A stretch of 32,633 nucleotides of DNA from a virus. The position numbers and the translations under genes were made by a program. The DNA is taken from IMG/VR virus record IMGVR_UViG_3300035698_016704, positions 1-32,633 of that record; one strand, given 5' to 3'. The notes under the pieces are model-generated. The model was given only the letters and a program-made list of their open reading frames with translations, made no database searches and was not told where the DNA came from. This document shows positions 1 to 7,774 of the stretch, in pieces (position 1 is the first letter of the stretch; every line of letters begins with the position of its first letter).

Positions 1-89
1 CCCGATGTACCGATAAAATGTCCATACTTTATTACATCGAACCGTTCTAGTAATTGTATAAAGAACTCTTGATTTTCCCTATAGTTCAT
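1..89 (-). CDS. pyrE: Orotate phosphoribosyltransferase, N-terminal part (runs off window)
   Basis: Only the first 29 codons are present and the gene continues past the window edge. The peptide opens MNYRENQEFFIQLLERFDVI and continues with KYGHFIGTSG. This matches the start of orotate phosphoribosyltransferase, in which a helix ending in a Leu/Ile-rich turn leads into a conserved (A/V)-(I/L)-K-(F/Y)-G-x-F-x-x-x-S-G segment. The enzyme joins orotate to PRPP to make OMP. Its ATG overlaps the end of the upstream gene, OMP decarboxylase, which performs the next step, so the two are very likely translated together. The catalytic and PRPP-binding regions lie outside the window, so the call rests on the N-terminal motif plus the neighbour. 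Confidence 0.75.
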   Translation of the reverse strand, partial: MNYRENQEFFIQLLERFDVIKYGHFIGTS

Positions 90-762
90 TTTTCAATGCC
101 TCCTCTATTTCTTTATTTGTTTTATCCAAAGCTTCTAACATATTTGGTGCTGTTAAAATGGGACGACCTATAACTAACAAATCTGCTCCATTCTTAACAG
201 CTTGTGTTGGGGTGGTGATTCTTTTCTGATCATCATCTGCCACCATAGACCATTGTGGTCGGATACCAGGACATATTTTTTTAATTTTAGAGTTAAATAC
301 ATTGTCAATGAGATCTTCTCCGGAGCATACCACATAGCCATAATTCAGTCTAATTGCATCTTCTATAAACTCTTCTACCATTTCAAATGTAACTCCATGA
401 TACACATCATTAACTCTTTTTTTACTCATACTTGTTAAAATGGTAACTCCTGCAATTTTATCTGCTTGAATTTTATCTACTGGAACATATCCTGGTTCCA
501 TGTGGACAGTTATTATATCTGCTTTTGCTAACAGTATCTTATTCAGAGTATTGTTCATTGTGTTTGGTATATCATACAGTTTTGCGTCTGCCATAACTCT
601 CCCGCCAAATCGCTTTATGGCGGTTATTATTGAAGTTCCATATTCGAAAAACAAATCGTTAACTTTCCATCCCCAAACTTTATCTTTGGTCTTATATACA
701 ATCACCATAGCTTCTTCTAACGTCATTCCATCTAGCGGCAATATAATTCTTTCAGTGTTCAT
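79..762 (-). CDS. pyrF: Orotidine 5'-phosphate decarboxylase
   Basis: This 227-residue protein is the usual length for OMP decarboxylase, which converts OMP to UMP in the last step of de novo pyrimidine synthesis. The family landmarks are present in order: a PLDG strand at 9-12, a Lys at 33 (GWKVND), the catalytic D-x-K-x-x-D array at D59, K61 and D64 in ADAKLYDIPNT, and the phosphate-binding C-terminal block CPGIRPQWS, then DDQKRITTPTQAVKNGADLL and VIGRPI. Nothing looks degraded. The start overlaps the preceding HD gene by 4 bp and the stop overlaps the start of PyrE. OMP decarboxylase and its PyrE partner are uncommon cargo for a phage; the likely role is boosting UMP supply for nucleotide synthesis. 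Confidence 0.95.
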   Translation of the reverse strand: MNTERIILPLDGMTLEEAMVIVYKTKDKVWGWKVNDLFFEYGTSIITAIKRFGGRVMADAKLYDIPNTMNNTLNKILLAKADIITVHMEPGYVPVDKIQADKIAGVTILTSMSKKRVNDVYHGVTFEMVEEFIEDAIRLNYGYVVCSGEDLIDNVFNSKIKKICPGIRPQWSMVADDDQKRITTPTQAVKNGADLLVIGRPILTAPNMLEALDKTNKEIEEALKNEL

Positions 763-1283
763 TTTAACCCTCCTAGTTTTTTTCTGCTATTTTGAAAAAG
801 TTCGTGAGTATTAAAAGGTTTCATTGTGTTTAAGTTTTTTCTTAATAATTTTTTCCATTCAATAGGAGTCAACCCTCCTGTTTTTTTTATCTCAAACCAA
901 TACTCAGGCCACATCATCCAGGTAGGCATTAATACTCGTGAACGTTTATCGGCACGAAATAATTTACTCTCAATAAAACTTGATTCTTTAGGACAATGAC
1001 CAGCGCATAATAGGTATGCTCCAACTGAAGGCCACATAAATTTGGAAAACTTCCCTACAATAAAAGAAGATAATTTTGCTCCACTTTCCCAATGGCCTAT
1101 CTTCGCCTTATCGTCTGACAAATATTGTCTTCCACAAATCCCTATATCATGAAGAATTATACAAATTAATTCCCACCATTTAGGCCATGATTTATATTCC
1201 AATCTCCATGCTAATACGACCCATAAAGGATGTAAAAGAAATTGGTGACAACCTATTAAATATGATTTAGTTCCTTCAGTCAT
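759..1283 (-). CDS. HD-domain protein, probable metal-dependent phosphohydrolase
   Basis: The 174-residue protein contains an HD doublet in the segment ELICIILHDIGICGR (about residues 38-52). Further His and Asp residues lie at the expected spacing: GHWESGAK near 63-70, and GHC followed by KLFRADKRS near 95-115. This His...His-Asp...Asp layout is typical of HD-superfamily phosphohydrolases, which act on nucleotides or phosphate esters. The substrate cannot be read from the sequence. The gene overlaps both neighbours by 4 bp (ATGA junctions), upstream with the unknown 204-residue protein and downstream with PyrF, so it is probably part of a nucleotide-metabolism operon. The C-terminal 50 residues are basic and show no motif. 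Confidence 0.6.
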   Translation of the reverse strand: MTEGTKSYLIGCHQFLLHPLWVVLAWRLEYKSWPKWWELICIILHDIGICGRQYLSDDKAKIGHWESGAKLSSFIVGKFSKFMWPSVGAYLLCAGHCPKESSFIESKLFRADKRSRVLMPTWMMWPEYWFEIKKTGGLTPIEWKKLLRKNLNTMKPFNTHELFQNSRKKLGGLK

Positions 1284-1894
1284 TGGTATTTCCTATATTC
1301 CCACCAAACAATAGGTTCGTTCATCACGCCAGTTGATTCGCAGAAATAGGTCCATTCCAGAATGACATCTTTTTTGGGAAATTTCATAGCTCCAGCGATA
1401 ACATTCTCTAAGGGATAAGTTAAAATTCTTTTTTCAGATAAGAGGGCTGAGGTCGACATGTCGTGATCTCTTACCATTGCCCTTATTTCTTTTTTGCACC
1501 ATTCTAGATCAAATCTGTATGGCTTATCTGCCCCCTCATCATGTATAATTATATTTCCTGCAAACCTTCCGTTGTCTGGCGTTTCTGCATCTATCATACA
1601 ATTAAATTGCATTAATGCATTATCTAATGTACTGAATAGGTCGATATGCTTTATGTCTGTGTAATGAACTGTTTTGTTGCTTTCTGTAAATTTAGTCCTT
1701 TTATATGTTCTTATATTAAATATCTGTTCGGGATTTTCTTTGTGAATTTTATCAGCCCAATCCATAGCAATTTTTAAATGTTCTTTGTCATGTTGATAAG
1801 GAACAAAAATCATCTTAGGAGTATTTAATCCAGCATCAGATAATTCTTTTATGCGATCTATTTTAGCTATAATTTCTTCTGTGTTCCAAGTCAT
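1280..1894 (-). CDS. Hypothetical protein, pyrimidine-operon neighbour
   Basis: I do not recognise this 204-residue soluble protein. The start is well supported by AAAGGAGG eight bases before the ATG. It has no signal peptide or membrane segment. Notable parts are a helical N terminus with the phrase DAGLNTPKMIFV, a middle strand FNIRTYK, an acidic stretch CMIDAETPDNGRFAGNIIIH with DEGADKPYRFDLEW following, and an aromatic C terminus (EPIVWWEYRKYQ). The order 'aGlntPk', then 'fniRty', then a Glu/Asp-rich strand recalls very degenerate ATP-grasp folds, but no catalytic signature can be defended. It overlaps the HD gene by 4 bp and so is co-translated with the PyrF/PyrE block. Confidence 0.55.
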   Translation of the reverse strand: MTWNTEEIIAKIDRIKELSDAGLNTPKMIFVPYQHDKEHLKIAMDWADKIHKENPEQIFNIRTYKRTKFTESNKTVHYTDIKHIDLFSTLDNALMQFNCMIDAETPDNGRFAGNIIIHDEGADKPYRFDLEWCKKEIRAMVRDHDMSTSALLSEKRILTYPLENVIAGAMKFPKKDVILEWTYFCESTGVMNEPIVWWEYRKYQ

Positions 1895-1908
1895 ATTTTT
1901 TTCCTCCT

Positions 1909-2421
1909 TTAATTTAACTTTCTTTCAATTATTCCAATTGTATCATGTATTGCACCACCATGAGACATTAACAATATATGTTCTTGTTCGAAACGTCTTA
2001 CTTTACCCATTGATACAGAATGATAACCAAACGTAATAACTGATCCTTTTGTATCAACAATTTTTACAATCATATCTTTAAGATAATTGAATCTACTAGA
2101 AACTTTACCCTTATACATTTCCATTGATTTTCTATAACTATAAGGGGGATCTAAAATTATTGTGTTGAATTTTTTGCCTTTCCAATTTTTAACAAATTCT
2201 AATGCATCTAGGTGGTGATCTGCGTTCATGTCGGAATTTGAATCATTTCTAATTTCATTACAATTTAATTTTGTTTTACCAGCAAATAAATTCAATACTC
2301 TACCTTTAGAATTATCTTCAACCCACTTTCTTATTCTAGAATTTTTAAATGTGTATCTGTATAGAGGTGTTTTCATGTATGTAATTTTTAGTTCTTTCTT
2401 TTTTGTTGGAATTCTTTTCAA
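1909..2421 (-). CDS. DPPY-type SAM-dependent DNA methyltransferase-like protein
   Basis: This protein of up to 170 residues carries the two signatures of amino-methyltransferases: a motif I-like SAM-binding strand-loop (RVLNLFAGKTKL, about 41-52) and a catalytic motif IV (FNTIILDPPYSYRKS, about 85-99). DPPY is typical of N6-adenine DNA or RNA methyltransferases. The order is motif I then IV. The protein is short and lacks a recognisable separate target-recognition domain, so it may modify phage DNA with relaxed specificity or act on another substrate. The frame opens with a TTG overlapping the stop of the Rad50-like gene (TTGA). The first ATG, MKTPLYRYTF, lies 15 codons in and has no obvious ribosome site, so coupled initiation at the TTG is favoured but unproven. 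Confidence 0.72.
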   Translation of the reverse strand: MKRIPTKKKELKITYMKTPLYRYTFKNSRIRKWVEDNSKGRVLNLFAGKTKLNCNEIRNDSNSDMNADHHLDALEFVKNWKGKKFNTIILDPPYSYRKSMEMYKGKVSSRFNYLKDMIVKIVDTKGSVITFGYHSVSMGKVRRFEQEHILLMSHGGAIHDTIGIIERKLN

Positions 2422-4346
2422 TATATTAACCTACTCTTTCCATTTTCCAGCTTAACATATGCCTTGTTGGTAAATAGTTGTTTAATTGATTTCGAATGAG
2501 AAAAGATTATAAATCTTTTATTACTATCTTCATCTTCTAACATTTCTTTAATTTTAATTATGCCTGTTTCATCAATTCCGTCGAATAACTCATCAAGGAA
2601 AATTTCGTTTATTAGGTTGTCTTCAATGTTCATTAGTGCGAAGCTGACAATAATTTCTATTCTTTTTTTCTGTCCCTTAGACCATTCTTTAAAAGGTAAA
2701 TTCTTTTTGTTTAAATCACTTATTTCAAATTCAAATATATTTCTAACTTTTTTATTGCCTTGTAGTTTTTCAGTTAATAACTTTATATCTACAGTTCCGT
2801 CTGTTAATTTTTCTGATATTCTTTTTATTTGTCTGTTAAGTTCATAAACTGTTGATTTTAAAGCATGTGTTTGTATTTCCTCCTTTCCAAACCCACTGTG
2901 CCATGCATCTTTATATTTGAAATCATCTCTTAATGCATACAATATTTTTCTTAAGTCAAGTTTCTTATTTTTAATTTTTAATAATTCTTTTCTTAACTTT
3001 AAGACTTGTTCTTTATGGGTGTTTGTTTCATTTTCAATTGCGATAATTCGTCTTTCAATATCTGTGTTGAAACTCTTTTGGTCTTTTTCTAACTTAGAGA
3101 TCCATTTTCTTGTATTGGACAATATCTTTTTTGAATGAGATATTTGTGATTCTATTCTTTCGTTATCAATTTGGACTTGTTCTAATTCTATTAACTTGGC
3201 TTTGATTTCTTGCTTTGATTTCTTTGCTTTTTCTAACTTCTCCTTTTCAAAGAAAAGATTCCACTTGTTTAAACTTAAACTACTTTTATATTTTTCTATA
3301 TGCTTTTTGAGATTTCTCTTAGTAATTAAATTTCCACAGTGAATGCATACCAATCCCGCTTTTTTGTCATTGATTTTGGCTTCTTCTATAATACTTCTTT
3401 CAGAATTGACTACAGATCTGGTTACAGCAATTTGCTTTTCAAGACTAACTATATATTCATTCCGTTCATTAATCTTGTCTCTTTTATCTTCCATACTAAA
3501 TTTTGAAACTTTTTTAATAGAAAGCTTTAGTTTTCTTATGCGTATGGTATCCTCTTTTAATTCTTTCTCTTTCTTTTTCTTTTCTATGAGAAACTTTTTC
3601 TTTGTCTTGCTCTTCTTTCTGATAAGAATCTTGAGTCGTTCCTTTATGTTTTGATTAAATTCTTTGCCCAAGGTTTCATTTTCTTTTCTTTCTTCGGAGA
3701 TCCTTTTGGACAATGTTATTAACTTTTCTATTTCGTTCTTTATTGCAGCTAACTCTTTAGTAATTTCTTTCATTTCTTCTTTAACAACTTCTTCACACTT
3801 TAAAAATATTTCTAATCCTTTCATTTGTGAGAGAAGTTGTTTGCCTTCTTTATCACCTAAGTAAACAAATCTTGATCTTTCATCGTTACTTTCAAATACA
3901 GATGTATTCATTATTCTTTTGTATGAGAAGCCAAGAATATCCAGCATATGTTTAGATAAGTCTGTTGCCGTGCTTTTCTTTTTTTCTTTGCCATTTATTT
4001 TTAGTCTTATATCATTTGAATATATCTTATCCTTACGGTATCTTTTTATCCAAAAGTGATTATTCGATGAGTCAGTAAACGTTCCCTCCACATTCATTGA
4101 CTTTTTAAATACACCAATTAAGGAATTTTTATTAGAATTCTTGGTGGTTCTGTTGCAAAGTAGAAACAATAATGCTTCATAGATTATAGACTTACCCGCA
4201 CCATTATTATCGGCAAAAGACATATCGTCTATATTTTTTCCATAGATCAATAATATATTTTCCTTATCAAATAACTCATTAAAATCAAAAATTTGATCTT
4301 CATAAGTTATAAAATTTGATAACTTTAATGTATCCAAAGAAAGCAT
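2418..4346 (-). CDS. Rad50/SbcC/gp46-type recombination ATPase
   Basis: This 642-residue SMC-like ATPase is the partner of the Mre11/gp47-like nuclease encoded just upstream. The N-terminal nucleotide-binding half opens with LKLSNFITYEDQIFDF. It has a Walker A ending DNNGAGKS at 46-53, with extra residues after GKN at 36-38. Long Lys/Glu-rich coiled coils follow, with a CIHC zinc hook at 334-337 midway. The C-terminal half has a signature motif SKGQKKR (556-562), a Walker B IFLDELFD (583-590) and an H-loop FSHS. The complex resects DNA ends for recombination-dependent replication. The signature SKGQ differs from the common LSGGQ but keeps Ser, Gly and Gln. The ATG is preceded by AAGGAAAAC. 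Confidence 0.93.
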   Translation of the reverse strand: MLSLDTLKLSNFITYEDQIFDFNELFDKENILLIYGKNIDDMSFADNNGAGKSIIYEALLFLLCNRTTKNSNKNSLIGVFKKSMNVEGTFTDSSNNHFWIKRYRKDKIYSNDIRLKINGKEKKKSTATDLSKHMLDILGFSYKRIMNTSVFESNDERSRFVYLGDKEGKQLLSQMKGLEIFLKCEEVVKEEMKEITKELAAIKNEIEKLITLSKRISEERKENETLGKEFNQNIKERLKILIRKKSKTKKKFLIEKKKKEKELKEDTIRIRKLKLSIKKVSKFSMEDKRDKINERNEYIVSLEKQIAVTRSVVNSERSIIEEAKINDKKAGLVCIHCGNLITKRNLKKHIEKYKSSLSLNKWNLFFEKEKLEKAKKSKQEIKAKLIELEQVQIDNERIESQISHSKKILSNTRKWISKLEKDQKSFNTDIERRIIAIENETNTHKEQVLKLRKELLKIKNKKLDLRKILYALRDDFKYKDAWHSGFGKEEIQTHALKSTVYELNRQIKRISEKLTDGTVDIKLLTEKLQGNKKVRNIFEFEISDLNKKNLPFKEWSKGQKKRIEIIVSFALMNIEDNLINEIFLDELFDGIDETGIIKIKEMLEDEDSNKRFIIFSHSKSIKQLFTNKAYVKLENGKSRLIY

Positions 4347-4355
4347 ATGTTTTCC

Positions 4356-4529
4356 TTAATAATGACAATCGTCTATGACAAATCCCGTTGGTTCTGGATT
4401 ATCTAGTCCGTAAACTTCATGTATATCCAGATCAAGGTCTTCGTCATGGTGTACTGAAATGTAACGAATAATACTTTCATCTTTTATGCCTTCAGCTTCT
4501 ACAGCATCTTTGAATTCTTTCCAGGTCAT
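4356..4529 (-). CDS. Small hypothetical protein (57 aa)
   Basis: A short gene between the Mre11-like and Rad50-like genes begins MTWKEFKDAVEAEGIKDESI and ends VIDDCHY. A GGAGG lies 8 bases before the ATG, and the ATG overlaps the TGA of the preceding small gene (ATGA). The protein is strongly acidic, with the centre VHHDEDLDLDIHEV. I know of no family assignment. Short MTWKEF-type proteins that begin with an amphipathic helix occur widely in phages and bacteria, but their role is unknown. The position inside the gp46/gp47 block suggests an accessory role or simple carriage. Confidence 0.65.
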   Translation of the reverse strand: MTWKEFKDAVEAEGIKDESIIRYISVHHDEDLDLDIHEVYGLDNPEPTGFVIDDCHY

Positions 4530-4726
4530 AGTTCATTCCTCCGATGCCATGGAAAAATTGTCATGTCGCCACTGCGAATTCTCACGGGCATTCCTATTGT
4601 TCCGAAGTTTTCAAATAATTTTAAGAATAATCTAAAGATCATTGAAAAAACTTGTTTTTTGTTTTCAAAAATAAGTGTAACTGCTAATTTGCTTCTTAAT
4701 ACATTTATCTTTGTACAATCAACCAT
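4526..4726 (-). CDS. Small hypothetical protein (66 aa)
   Basis: The start MVDCTKINVLRSKLAVTLIF is chosen because GGGAGG lies at a normal distance upstream. An in-frame start ten codons earlier would sit inside the upstream gene without a ribosome site. The centre (QVFSMIFRLFLKLFENFGTIG) is hydrophobic and amphipathic and could be a membrane-associated helix, but not a clear transmembrane span. The C terminus reads MTIFPWHRRNEL. It follows the Mre11-like gene by a few bases and overlaps the next small gene by 4 bp, so it belongs to the same operon. No family recognised. Confidence 0.55.
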   Translation of the reverse strand: MVDCTKINVLRSKLAVTLIFENKKQVFSMIFRLFLKLFENFGTIGMPVRIRSGDMTIFPWHRRNEL

Positions 4727-4730
4727 GATA

Positions 4731-5894
4731 CTATCCTCCCTTTCTGCTCTTCTCAATTGATATTTCTTTTTCAGCTTTATTGAGAATTCTCAATCCTTCT
4801 GTCTCAACCTCCTTTCTGTCTATTTTATATTTTTCTGATATTATTTTTGAATATTTAATTACTATTGATTTTTTATTAGTGCCTATGTTTTCCATAATAG
4901 TGTCTTGTTTTTTATTTTTTTTCACATCTTTAAAGGTTGTAAATAATGCTCCTTGTTTTGTTAGCCGCTTACGTATCTCGGCTTTGTCTGACATGTCTTG
5001 TATAACGTCATTTTTAATACATATAATATGCCCTTTAACTTTTTTTGTGACCACTTTATTGTTTAATGTCTTTAACTTTGAGTAATTAATATACTTAAAT
5101 CTTGGTGATTTTGGTATTACAAAAAATCTTACTTTTTTATCAAGGTCTATTATATGAAATCCATGCTCTTTATTTTTTTCTCCAAAGTTTAATGGTATCA
5201 AAGAAGAAGTATAGAACCCCTTACCATTGCAGATAGTTTGATATTTGTGGATATGGCTTGCTACAATTAAGTCAAATATTGACAGATTTTTTAAGTCCTG
5301 ATTAAGTCCTGATTTTATTTTTCTTTCATTTGGAAACATAGCTCCTGAAAAGCTGTTATGTATAATCAGTATATTATATGTTTCTTTTTCCACTTTAAGT
5401 TTCATTATAATTTTTTTTAATTTAATAAGTGTCTTCACATTCGACATATAAGGTATAACATAAAAGTTAATGTTATTTATATTATAAATTTTTGGTTTTG
5501 TAAATACAAAATGGTTTACATTCTTGCTTACATTTATGAGTGGTTCCAGTACAGAACTATCTCCATCTAAGTCATGATTTCCTAAGTTTATTAGTATGCG
5601 ATTGTGTCTAAACTTGAGAAGAAATTCTGTTAAAACAAATTCTACTGGATAATCAAAGATTCCTGAATGGATAATGTCGCCATTCAATACAAGGGGCAGG
5701 TTTAACTTTTCGCTAATCTCTCCTATATTGTTTAGAACTAATGATAAGTGTTTTAATCTTGAAGAAATTTCCTCTGTATGATCTGAATATGGATAGTGAT
5801 TATATAGATGTATGTCTCCGGCCACTACGAAACCTCTTTTAATTCTCAGACAGTAGGCTTCTTTTTCTTTAATGACTTTAACTTTGAATTTCAT
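4731..5894 (-). CDS. Mre11/SbcD/gp47-type nuclease
   Basis: This metallophosphoesterase of about 387 residues is the nuclease partner of the Rad50-like ATPase. The phosphodiesterase motifs appear in order: GDIH (D27, H29), NGD (D73), GNHD (N106-D108), an IIHNSFSG histidine motif near 185 and ASHIHK near 217, together forming the two-metal site. The C-terminal third is Lys-rich and probably contacts the ATPase coiled coil. I chose the ATG of MKFKVKVIKE because GTGGAG lies eight bases upstream; an in-frame extension of 12 codons runs into the radical SAM gene. The start overlaps that gene's end by 17 bp. Its activity depends on the gp46-like gene two small ORFs downstream. Confidence 0.92.
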   Translation of the reverse strand: MKFKVKVIKEKEAYCLRIKRGFVVAGDIHLYNHYPYSDHTEEISSRLKHLSLVLNNIGEISEKLNLPLVLNGDIIHSGIFDYPVEFVLTEFLLKFRHNRILINLGNHDLDGDSSVLEPLINVSKNVNHFVFTKPKIYNINNINFYVIPYMSNVKTLIKLKKIIMKLKVEKETYNILIIHNSFSGAMFPNERKIKSGLNQDLKNLSIFDLIVASHIHKYQTICNGKGFYTSSLIPLNFGEKNKEHGFHIIDLDKKVRFFVIPKSPRFKYINYSKLKTLNNKVVTKKVKGHIICIKNDVIQDMSDKAEIRKRLTKQGALFTTFKDVKKNKKQDTIMENIGTNKKSIVIKYSKIISEKYKIDRKEVETEGLRILNKAEKEISIEKSRKGG

Positions 5895-6666
5895 TATTTC
5901 TCCACTTGTGAAACTCGTAAGCACTCTCAATTATGAGATCCCAGTTGCCAAAAGTAGCAGGAATAGGACATAGTTGAGGACACGCATTGGCATGTCCTGA
6001 AGGAAAGACCCATAGTGCCTTAAGAGTGACGCATTTCCGTTTACATCCCTTGCAGCCATCTCCTCGGTTCTCTTGAATTCCTGTAAAGCGTGTAAAGACA
6101 TGATCTGGATAAGCATTTATCATTTCTGTAATATGTCTTTTTGGCAATTCTGTAACTGCGTAGAAATCTTCAAATAATTTTATCTTAAATCCAAAGTTGG
6201 CGTGATAATTTACAATTCGTTCTAAATCTTCACGAGCCATATAATCTGTTACAACTATCTGTACTTGGGCTTTATATCGATAAGCAGTTGACAACATTCC
6301 GCCAAGGACAGAAACATGCCACTTGTCAACGAATTGGTCAATACCTCTACTAAGAGCCCTTCCGTTAGTCACAACCTTTACAGTGGCTCCGAGACCTTTT
6401 GCAACTTCAGTTAAGATTGACAGATGTTGGTACAATCCAGGTTCTCCGCCAGAGAAAGTAACTATTGTTTCTTCCTTTTTCTTTTTCATGAAATTTGTAT
6501 AGGCTACAATGGCTCCTAGTCCGTCAGACAATGGTAGAAATAGGATAGGATCATTCTTTGGCATAAAGTCATTTAAACAAAAACTACAATTCCTATCGCA
6601 TTTATTAGTTACTAAAATCCTTAACCTAAACTCATCTCTATGAATTTGTTTATCCCAGGCTTCCAT
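5878..6666 (-). CDS. Radical SAM enzyme with extra C-terminal cysteines
   Basis: This 262-residue protein has the radical SAM cluster motif C-x3-C-x2-C at C23, C27 and C30 (NKCDRNCSFC). A GGEP-type SAM motif, TFSGGEPGLYQHL, lies near residues 69-81, with VVTNGR further on. The C-terminal part carries more cysteines (GCKGCKRKC, then a separate NACPQLC), suggesting a second iron-sulphur cluster as in SPASM/twitch-type enzymes. Such enzymes modify peptides, cofactors, tRNA or nucleobases; the substrate is not evident here. It lies between RecA (1 bp before the start) and the Mre11-like gene (17 bp overlap), so it is transcribed with the recombination genes. A role in modifying phage DNA or a nucleotide is possible but unproven. 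Confidence 0.85.
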   Translation of the reverse strand: MEAWDKQIHRDEFRLRILVTNKCDRNCSFCLNDFMPKNDPILFLPLSDGLGAIVAYTNFMKKKKEETIVTFSGGEPGLYQHLSILTEVAKGLGATVKVVTNGRALSRGIDQFVDKWHVSVLGGMLSTAYRYKAQVQIVVTDYMAREDLERIVNYHANFGFKIKLFEDFYAVTELPKRHITEMINAYPDHVFTRFTGIQENRGDGCKGCKRKCVTLKALWVFPSGHANACPQLCPIPATFGNWDLIIESAYEFHKWRNNEIQS

Positions 6667-6667
6667 A

Positions 6668-7774
6668 TCATTCTTCCTTATCTAATTTTCTCTCTAATCT
6701 TCTCTTTATTTTCGGGGATTTTTCTACCAATTCTTTAAGAGCTTCTATGAACTTTTTAACCGTAGCGACTCTTAGTGTGTGTTTCTTCTTTTTGTATTTA
6801 TATTCCAAAATGTAAGTGTTCTTTTCCCTTTCTATAACACCCTTTTCTAAAAGAATATTAAAAAGAGATCTGGAATAGTCTACACCCTCTCCAAAAATAA
6901 TAGGCATAGTTATTGATCTAAAAGGAACCATAACTTTATTCTTAACAGTTTTAGCCAAGACTTCTATACCAATCGGATCACCTTCTTTTGTTAGTCGTAT
7001 TAGTCCAGATTGTCTTAAATCAAGGCGTAGTGAAGCGTGAAATTTTAAAGCTTTGCCTCCTATTTCTGTGTCTTTGTTTCCATATTTAACACTAGTATCT
7101 GTCTTTAATTGATTTGTGCATACAAAACAAATTTGTTCTTTAGATATGGCTCCAGTTATTTTTCTAAAAAATTTAGAAAGCCTTCTGGCATGTAATCCGA
7201 GAGCTTGTTCGTCAGCAAACGATCCAGCTTCCCATTCTGCTTTGGGTGGAACTCCAGCAATACTATCAAATCCTATAAACATAGGAACATCCCACTCTTC
7301 GCCAGTTTCTTCCAAATGTTCTTCTTTAGCTGTTTTAAACATATCTATATAGAATTTAATTAAATCCAATCCCTCTTCTAAATAACGTGGTTGGGATATT
7401 AAAAGTTCTTCCAAATCTAATCCCAATTTTTTAGCATAGATAGGATCAAAGGCATGTTCCGTCTCTACAAGTAGAGATAGCCCACCCATTACTTGAACAT
7501 TTTTCATAAGCGAAGTTATTAATGTAGTTTTTCCACTAGCTTCCTTACCGCTCACTCCAATAATCCTACCAACTGGCATCCCAAAATTGCCAGACATATC
7601 TCTGGCTAATATTCTGTCTAAATCAGGTGAATCAGTGCTTATAACAGTCCTGACTGTGGATCCAAGATTATCCGACGATAATATTTGAGTAGGACTTTCA
7701 CTATATACTTTTAAACTTTTATCAATAATGCTATTGATAAGTTTAGCTCGACGTTTGGCTGTCTTTTTGTTCAC
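6668..7774 (-). CDS. recA: RecA/UvsX-type recombinase
   Basis: A 368-residue strand-exchange protein. The P-loop GKEASGKTT is at 76-84, the Walker B strand MFIGFDS ends at D170, and the bacterial RecA-type block FFRKITGAI...ICFVCTNQLK is followed by a loop region with TEIGGKALKFHASLRLDLR. It therefore resembles bacterial RecA more closely than T4 UvsX. The basic C terminus (KIKRRLERKLDKEE) replaces the acidic tail of host RecA. Translation begins at GTG (MNKKTAKRRAKL), with GAGGAG seven bases upstream, inside the end of the dCMP deaminase gene (32 bp overlap). It should drive recombination-dependent replication with the SSB and Mre11/Rad50 partners nearby. Confidence 0.95.
   Translation of the reverse strand: MNKKTAKRRAKLINSIIDKSLKVYSESPTQILSSDNLGSTVRTVISTDSPDLDRILARDMSGNFGMPVGRIIGVSGKEASGKTTLITSLMKNVQVMGGLSLLVETEHAFDPIYAKKLGLDLEELLISQPRYLEEGLDLIKFYIDMFKTAKEEHLEETGEEWDVPMFIGFDSIAGVPPKAEWEAGSFADEQALGLHARRLSKFFRKITGAISKEQICFVCTNQLKTDTSVKYGNKDTEIGGKALKFHASLRLDLRQSGLIRLTKEGDPIGIEVLAKTVKNKVMVPFRSITMPIIFGEGVDYSRSLFNILLEKGVIEREKNTYILEYKYKKKKHTLRVATVKKFIEALKELVEKSPKIKRRLERKLDKEE

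Noticed and set aside
5931-6116. Extra minus-strand frame inside the radical SAM gene
   Set aside because: It lies wholly within the conserved Cys-rich C terminus of the enzyme in another frame and has no ribosome site.
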